Of a stretch of DNA of 9,089 nt, positions 6,112-9,089 are shown in pieces. The notes beneath the pieces were generated by a model. It was not told the origin of the DNA. It worked only from the letters and a program-made list of their open reading frames with translations, and searched no databases. Each line of letters begins with the position of its first letter. Positions within the stretch are counted from its first letter, which is position 1. Both the position numbers and the translations under genes were made by a program. The DNA is from JANXVV01 sp038230975 (GTDB lineage: Bacteria > Planctomycetota > Phycisphaerae > Tepidisphaerales > Tepidisphaeraceae): assembly GCA_038230975.1 (NCBI GenBank), contig JBBRMF010000212.1:1-9089 (forward strand). The letters run 5' to 3'.

Positions 6112-6355
6112 ATCAGACATATCGTCGTGATCGGCGGAAGCTTCAAGCCCTCGGACAGTGGTCGGCAGAGTCGCGCGGAGCGTGGATCGCGACGGCTATC
6201 GTTTCCACATCGGTGGGAATCGATTCTTCACGAAGGTCAAGGAAATCGATCGGCTCTGGGATGAAATACTGCAGGCGATCCATGATCCGCAGAATTTTGA
6301 GCAATGGGTCACAAACCAATTTGGAAAAAAGCTTTTCAACAGGCGTGTATTCTAG
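6112..6355 (+). pseudogene. Twice-deleted, frameshifted remnant of an FAD oxidoreductase (paralogue of 6448-7956)
   Basis: Three pieces match the intact downstream oxidoreductase in order. IRHIVVIGG (6112-6138) matches the first beta strand. GRVARSVDRDGYRF, HIGGNRFFTKV and KEIDRLWDEI (from about 6160 in another frame) match its residues 41-74. NFEQWVTNQFGKKLFN (about 6292-6339) matches residues 133-148. About 25-30 codons, including the GxGxxG dinucleotide-binding loop, are missing between the first two pieces, and about 50 codons between the last two. The frame changes once and closes at a TAG (6353-6355). At the DNA level the matched parts differ largely at third codon positions, so the source was a diverged homologue under selection before it decayed, not a fresh duplication. 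Without the Rossmann loop and the C-terminal two thirds it cannot be functional. Confidence 0.85.
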
Positions 6356-6432
6356 CGATCGCTTGTCACTAGCATTGGAAGTAAAATGTTGGAAACTCCG
6401 CTTTATAAATCACCGGAATTCGAACGTTGATC

Positions 6433-6438
6433 GGAAGG
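6433..6438 (+). promoter_or_regulatory. Ribosome binding site of the FAD oxidoreductase gene
   Basis: GGAAGG lies 9 nt before the ATG at 6448-6450. It selects that ATG over the in-frame TTG at 6427, which would place this motif inside the coding region. Confidence 0.55.
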
Positions 6439-6447
6439 TTGGTTGAG

Positions 6448-7956
6448 ATGAGAGGTATTGGGCCAGTTATTATCATTGGCGCTGGCCCCGCAGGCCTCAC
6501 TGCAGCTTACGAACTGAGCAAACGCGGAATCGCCGGCACGATCATCGAGTGTGATAGTTCTATCGGCGGCATTGCTAGAACCGTTGAGCGCGACGGGTAC
6601 AGATTCGATATCGGCGGACACCGCTTCTTCACGAAGGTTTCCGAGATAGATCGCCTTTGGGATGAAATGCTGAAGGAGCCGATGCTGCGCCGTCCGCGGA
6701 TGTCACGGATATTCTATGGGGGGAAGTTTTACGATTATCCGCTGAAGGCGGGGAACGCATTGGGAAACATGGGCATTTTTACCGCTGCACTTTGCATGGC
6801 GAGCTATGCGAAAGCTCGGCTGCTGCCCATCCGCCATCCGGCGAACTTCGAACAATGGGTCACCAACCAGTTCGGAGCGCGACTTTTCAATATGTTCTTT
6901 AAGAGCTACACCGAAAAGGTATGGGGGTGTCCTTGTTCGAACATCGGCGCGGATTGGGCTGCTCAGCGAATCAAGGGGCTGAGTTTGGGTGGAGCGGTTC
7001 GGAATGCACTGTTCGGGACATCAAAGAAAAATGCGGTCAAGACGCTCATTGATGAATTCAAATACCCGCGCCTCGGACCCGGCCAGCTTTGGGAAGCGTG
7101 CGCGAACACGCTCGCCGAAAGGGGTTGGGAGATCCAGATGCAAACACGAGTCATAGGCGTGGATATATCGGATGGTGCGGTTCGGGCCGTGCGCGTACGG
7201 GATCGTCAGGGCGTAGAGACGACCCATGAAGCCGATACGGTCTTTTCCTCAATGCCGCTTCGGGAACTTCTTGGCGCGATGATGCCCAAGCCACCGGCGC
7301 AGATCGCGGATGCCGCCAGCCAGTTATCCTATCGCGATTTCCTAACTGTCGCCTTGGTGATCGATCAGCCTGACGTGTTTCCTGACAACTGGATTTACAT
7401 CCATTCGCCGGACGTGCGGGTCGGTCGAATTCAAAATTTCGGCAACTGGAGTCCGGAGATGGTTCCCGATGCCAAGACGAGCTGCCTCGGAATGGAATAT
7501 TTCGTTTTCGAGGGCGATGACCTATGGAAATCGGATGACACGGCCTTGGTGAGTCTTGCATTTGGCGAACTTCAGCGAATCGGCCTCGCGAAAGGCAACT
7601 TGGTGAAGGGCTTCGTCGTTCGCGTTCCCAAAGCGTACCCTGTGTACGACCCTGGATATTCCGAGCGATTGGACCTGATTCGCCTGTGGCTTAAGTCCAA
7701 CGTCGACGGTTTATACTGCATTGGCAGAAACGGTCAGCACCGGTACAACAATCAGGATCATTCAATGGCAACCGCATTGATCGCAGCCCGCAACGTGGCT
7801 CTAGGAGAGTCCCGCGATCCATGGGCGGTCAACGAAGATGCCGAGTACCACGAAATTGCTGAAACTGAGCGACAGGCACCGACGCTTCCACGGATCGCCG
7901 GACCCGCCGCACAGGTCGAAACACGCGCTATACCGAGCATCGAAACTCAGGAGTGA
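6448..7956 (+). CDS. NAD(P)/FAD-dependent oxidoreductase (protoporphyrinogen oxidase / UDP-galactopyranose mutase-like)
   Basis: 502 residues. The N-terminus is a classic Rossmann FAD site: VIIIGAGPAGLTAAYELSKRG with G11-x-G13-x-x-G16, then an acidic residue (Glu34 in IIEC) for the ribose, then GGIARTV and RFDIGGHRFF. Mid-protein signatures of this subgroup include NFEQWVTNQFG (133-143), FKSYTEKVWG, DWAAQRIKGLSL, and PRLGPGQLWEAC. Later ones are DFLTVALVID, GRIQNFGNWSPEMVPD and RVPKAYPVYDPGY. The second flavin motif near the end reads IGRNGQHRYNNQDHSM. The protein belongs to the broad COG1232-type flavoprotein group with HemY and UDP-galactopyranose mutase relatives. It is not HemY itself, and members with this signature set often sit in cell-surface glycan or lipid loci; the substrate is unknown. 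Length is normal and the frame intact. The stop codon is embedded in the ribosome binding site of the following prepilin-like gene, implying co-transcription. A decayed homologue lies directly upstream. Confidence 0.88.
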   Translation: MRGIGPVIIIGAGPAGLTAAYELSKRGIAGTIIECDSSIGGIARTVERDGYRFDIGGHRFFTKVSEIDRLWDEMLKEPMLRRPRMSRIFYGGKFYDYPLKAGNALGNMGIFTAALCMASYAKARLLPIRHPANFEQWVTNQFGARLFNMFFKSYTEKVWGCPCSNIGADWAAQRIKGLSLGGAVRNALFGTSKKNAVKTLIDEFKYPRLGPGQLWEACANTLAERGWEIQMQTRVIGVDISDGAVRAVRVRDRQGVETTHEADTVFSSMPLRELLGAMMPKPPAQIADAASQLSYRDFLTVALVIDQPDVFPDNWIYIHSPDVRVGRIQNFGNWSPEMVPDAKTSCLGMEYFVFEGDDLWKSDDTALVSLAFGELQRIGLAKGNLVKGFVVRVPKAYPVYDPGYSERLDLIRLWLKSNVDGLYCIGRNGQHRYNNQDHSMATALIAARNVALGESRDPWAVNEDAEYHEIAETERQAPTLPRIAGPAAQVETRAIPSIETQE

Positions 7957-7962
7957 CCCGCT

Positions 7963-8838
7963 ATGCGACCTCCCTTCATGCCATGTCGTGCCGGCCTTGG
8001 AACTCCGCATCGCTTCGTCGCATTCACTCTCATCGAGTTGCTTGTGGTGATCGGCACCATTGCCCTTCTTCTGGCGATTCTCCTGCCCGTCATTTCGAAG
8101 TCGCGGCGCGCAGCGGAGGAAGTTAAATGCGCTGGCAACCTCCGTCAGATCGGCATAGCGCTCACCACTTATATCTCCGAGACGGGCTACTACCCTGGGT
8201 GCCAGCACTTCGCGGGTTTCGGCGACGACCGCACCTTCGCGGTCTGGCCGACCCGACTCCGCAACGCGATGCAGGTCGGGGCTTCCGTTGGCTCCGATGG
8301 GATGCACAAGGTTTTTCGTTGTCCCTCCAACGTTTTCGCCAATGATTGGAAGTTTGAGACCGGATTAGGCTCGCCCTTTGCCACAGATTCCGATCAGGGG
8401 TACGGTTACCAACCCGGCGAGCGGTTGCTTCAGGTAGACCACATTGCCTTCAGCTATGCCTACAACGACTGGGGCGCGGGGCCGAATGGTGCTGGCGACG
8501 CCGAGCAAACGGGCCTGGGTGGCGATATTACCTACCCTCTGCAGAAGAATGGCTATGGCCACGAACTCAAGGCCTCCCGAGTGCGCCGTTCTTCGGAGAT
8601 GATCGCCGTCTCCGATTCTACATCAAACGGCGGTGGATTCAACTACAATATCGATCCCAGGGAAGCACCCCAGTATCCTGGCTCAGTGCATCGAGGCGGA
8701 GCGAACGTCATGTTCTGCGACACGCATATCCAATGGTTCTCTCAGGCAGACCTAATCAACGTGGACCCTTCAACCCCCGCCGGCGCGGCGATGAACCGTC
8801 TTTGGAATAACGACAACGAAGTCCATCTCAGGAATTGA
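7963..8838 (+). CDS. Type IV prepilin-like / type II secretion pseudopilin-like protein (H-x9-D family)
   Basis: 291 residues; ATG at 7963 preceded by AGGAG 9 nt upstream, overlapping the TGA of the oxidoreductase. After a leader of about 20 residues with basic character comes the prepilin motif FTLIELLVVIGTIALLLAI, with the conserved Glu at position 5 of the mature form. Residue -1 is Ala rather than the usual Gly. The hydrophobic helix is followed by VKCAGNLRQIGIALTTY, typical of the planctomycete and verrucomicrobial prepilin-like families. The external domain ends in HRGGANVMFCDTHIQWF: the H-x9-D signature, here with Asp-Thr-His instead of the common Asp-Gly. Such proteins are numerous in planctomycete genomes; they are processed by a PilD-type peptidase at the inner membrane and their individual roles are mostly unknown. 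The pairing with an FAD oxidoreductase, with a 6-nt gap, is unexpected. Confidence 0.9.
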   Translation: MRPPFMPCRAGLGTPHRFVAFTLIELLVVIGTIALLLAILLPVISKSRRAAEEVKCAGNLRQIGIALTTYISETGYYPGCQHFAGFGDDRTFAVWPTRLRNAMQVGASVGSDGMHKVFRCPSNVFANDWKFETGLGSPFATDSDQGYGYQPGERLLQVDHIAFSYAYNDWGAGPNGAGDAEQTGLGGDITYPLQKNGYGHELKASRVRRSSEMIAVSDSTSNGGGFNYNIDPREAPQYPGSVHRGGANVMFCDTHIQWFSQADLINVDPSTPAGAAMNRLWNNDNEVHLRN

Positions 8839-8964
8839 TGTGCGGCCTGATTTCACTAAAGGTGTCAAAGTCTACGCAGTTTCGCGAAAGTGAGTCCAAA
8901 ACACTGCCCGCACTGACACAATCGTAAATTTATGCCCGGTGGACAGATTTTGCGGGTGGCGAGC
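8839..8964. other. Downstream intergenic stretch
   Basis: No gene is visible here. It contains a perfect 10-bp palindrome TTTCGCGAAA at 8880-8889, which is self-complementary but too short to assign as an operator, and otherwise nothing I can support. Confidence 0.4.
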
Positions 8965-8982
8965 GTAGCGGCCCCCCGCTAC
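8965..8982. repeat. GC-rich hairpin, REP-like
   Basis: GTAGCGG (8965-8971) and CCGCTAC (8976-8982) form a perfect 7-bp stem with a CCCC loop. It is preceded by GGTGGCGAGC and followed by TACC, allowing three further pairs across a bulge. Its position between a stop codon and a terminator, and the GCGAGCGTAGCGG wording, resemble dispersed REP-type intergenic repeats. Only one copy is seen in this window, so repeat status is a guess. Confidence 0.4.
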
Positions 8983-8994
8983 TACCGAAGAGAC

Positions 8995-9037
8995 AAGGAC
9001 TTACGGCGACGTGAGTCCTTTCTTTTTGCGCTTTTTT
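8995..9037 (+). terminator. Intrinsic terminator of the oxidoreductase-prepilin unit
   Basis: AAGGACTTACG (8995-9005) pairs with CGTGAGTCCTT (9010-9020) over eleven positions with one G.T pair. The loop is GCGA, a stable GNRA tetraloop. It is followed by TCTTTTTGCGCTTTTTT, a broken but clear T tract. Orientation fits termination of plus-strand transcription about 155 nt after the prepilin-like gene. Confidence 0.85.
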
Positions 9038-9046
9038 AACCCGAAT

Positions 9047-9064
9047 GGGTCCCCAAGTGGGCCC
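9047..9064. other. Short GC-rich inverted repeat near the right edge
   Basis: GGGTCC (9047-9052) can pair with GGGCCC (9059-9064) across six bases, one of them a G.T pair. No T tract follows. It may belong to the region to the right; meaning unknown. Confidence 0.2.
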
Positions 9065-9089
9065 CCGGAAATCAAAAGCCGCCGAAGAA

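Larger units (their letters stand above)
6005..6447. other. Divergent intergenic region between the two transcription units
   Basis: This gap between the divergent MauE-thioredoxin and oxidoreductase genes holds the candidate minus-strand promoter near 6019-6046 and the oxidoreductase remnant at 6112-6355. Between the remnant and the intact gene, 6356-6447, there is an AT-richer patch with TTGTCA at 6364-6369 and TATAAA at 6404-6409, but their spacing does not fit one sigma70 promoter. I see no confident plus-strand promoter here. Confidence 0.5.

Noticed and set aside
5886..6146. Minus-strand frame with hydrophobic residues upstream of the MauE-thioredoxin gene
   Set aside because: It overlaps the real gene in another frame and reads across the promoter region and the oxidoreductase remnant; codon use is not consistent.
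6427..6447. TTG start of the FAD oxidoreductase
   Set aside because: The ATG at 6448 has GGAAGG 9 nt upstream and places the Rossmann strand at the usual distance from the N-terminus.
6361..6447. Sigma70 promoter for the oxidoreductase
   Set aside because: TTGTCA and TATAAA are present but 34 nt apart, and no -10 lies at 16-18 nt from TTGTCA.
1..9089. CRISPR array, tRNA or rRNA genes
   Set aside because: No regularly spaced direct repeats, no cloverleaf-like segment and no conserved rRNA stretch were seen on either strand.

Overview
The window reads as bacterial chromosomal DNA of moderate-to-high GC, most likely from a planctomycete or a close relative in the PVC group. That placement is an inference. 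It rests on a prepilin-like protein with an H-x9-D C-terminal signature, a MauE-type membrane domain with a CGCFG motif, a DUF1573-like CxC protein, a DUF6941-like small protein, and short operons with wide spacing. There is no rRNA or tRNA gene and no CRISPR array, and I saw no intact transposase.

Left part (1-1245): gene-poor and apparently decaying. A minus-strand open frame without a good start codon runs off the left edge. Next is a plus-strand DUF6941-like protein whose conserved frame extends upstream of its first ATG but is closed by a TAG. A 9-bp hairpin follows its stop. Then comes a frameshifted plus-strand remnant of a membrane protein whose intact paralogue is the next gene.

Centre (1246-6060), minus strand: one likely five-gene operon, read from high to low coordinates. 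(1) A membrane protein that fuses a MauE-type redox domain to a thioredoxin-like domain with CEHC. (2) A membrane-anchored DUF1573-like protein with a CxC motif. (3) A secreted peptide of about 82 residues with eight cysteines. (4) A secreted protein held by a C-terminal membrane anchor, possibly of a LolA-like fold. (5) A large polytopic GT-C-like membrane protein. Joint presence of a thiol redox membrane enzyme and an 8-Cys secreted peptide suggests a dedicated oxidative-folding or redox system, comparable in logic to MauD/MauE maturing the disulfide-rich MauA subunit. This is the most interesting unit of the window.

Right part (6061-9089), plus strand: a divergent intergenic region holds a twice-deleted, frameshifted remnant of an FAD oxidoreductase. 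It lies just upstream of an intact FAD-dependent oxidoreductase gene, which is closely coupled (6-nt gap) to a type IV prepilin-like gene. After these come a GC-rich hairpin and a strong intrinsic terminator with a GCGA tetraloop.

Two remnants, one of the GT-C-like protein and one of the oxidoreductase, bracket the central operon. Both differ from the intact genes mainly at synonymous positions. They are therefore old paralogues or foreign homologues that decayed in place, not recent tandem copies.
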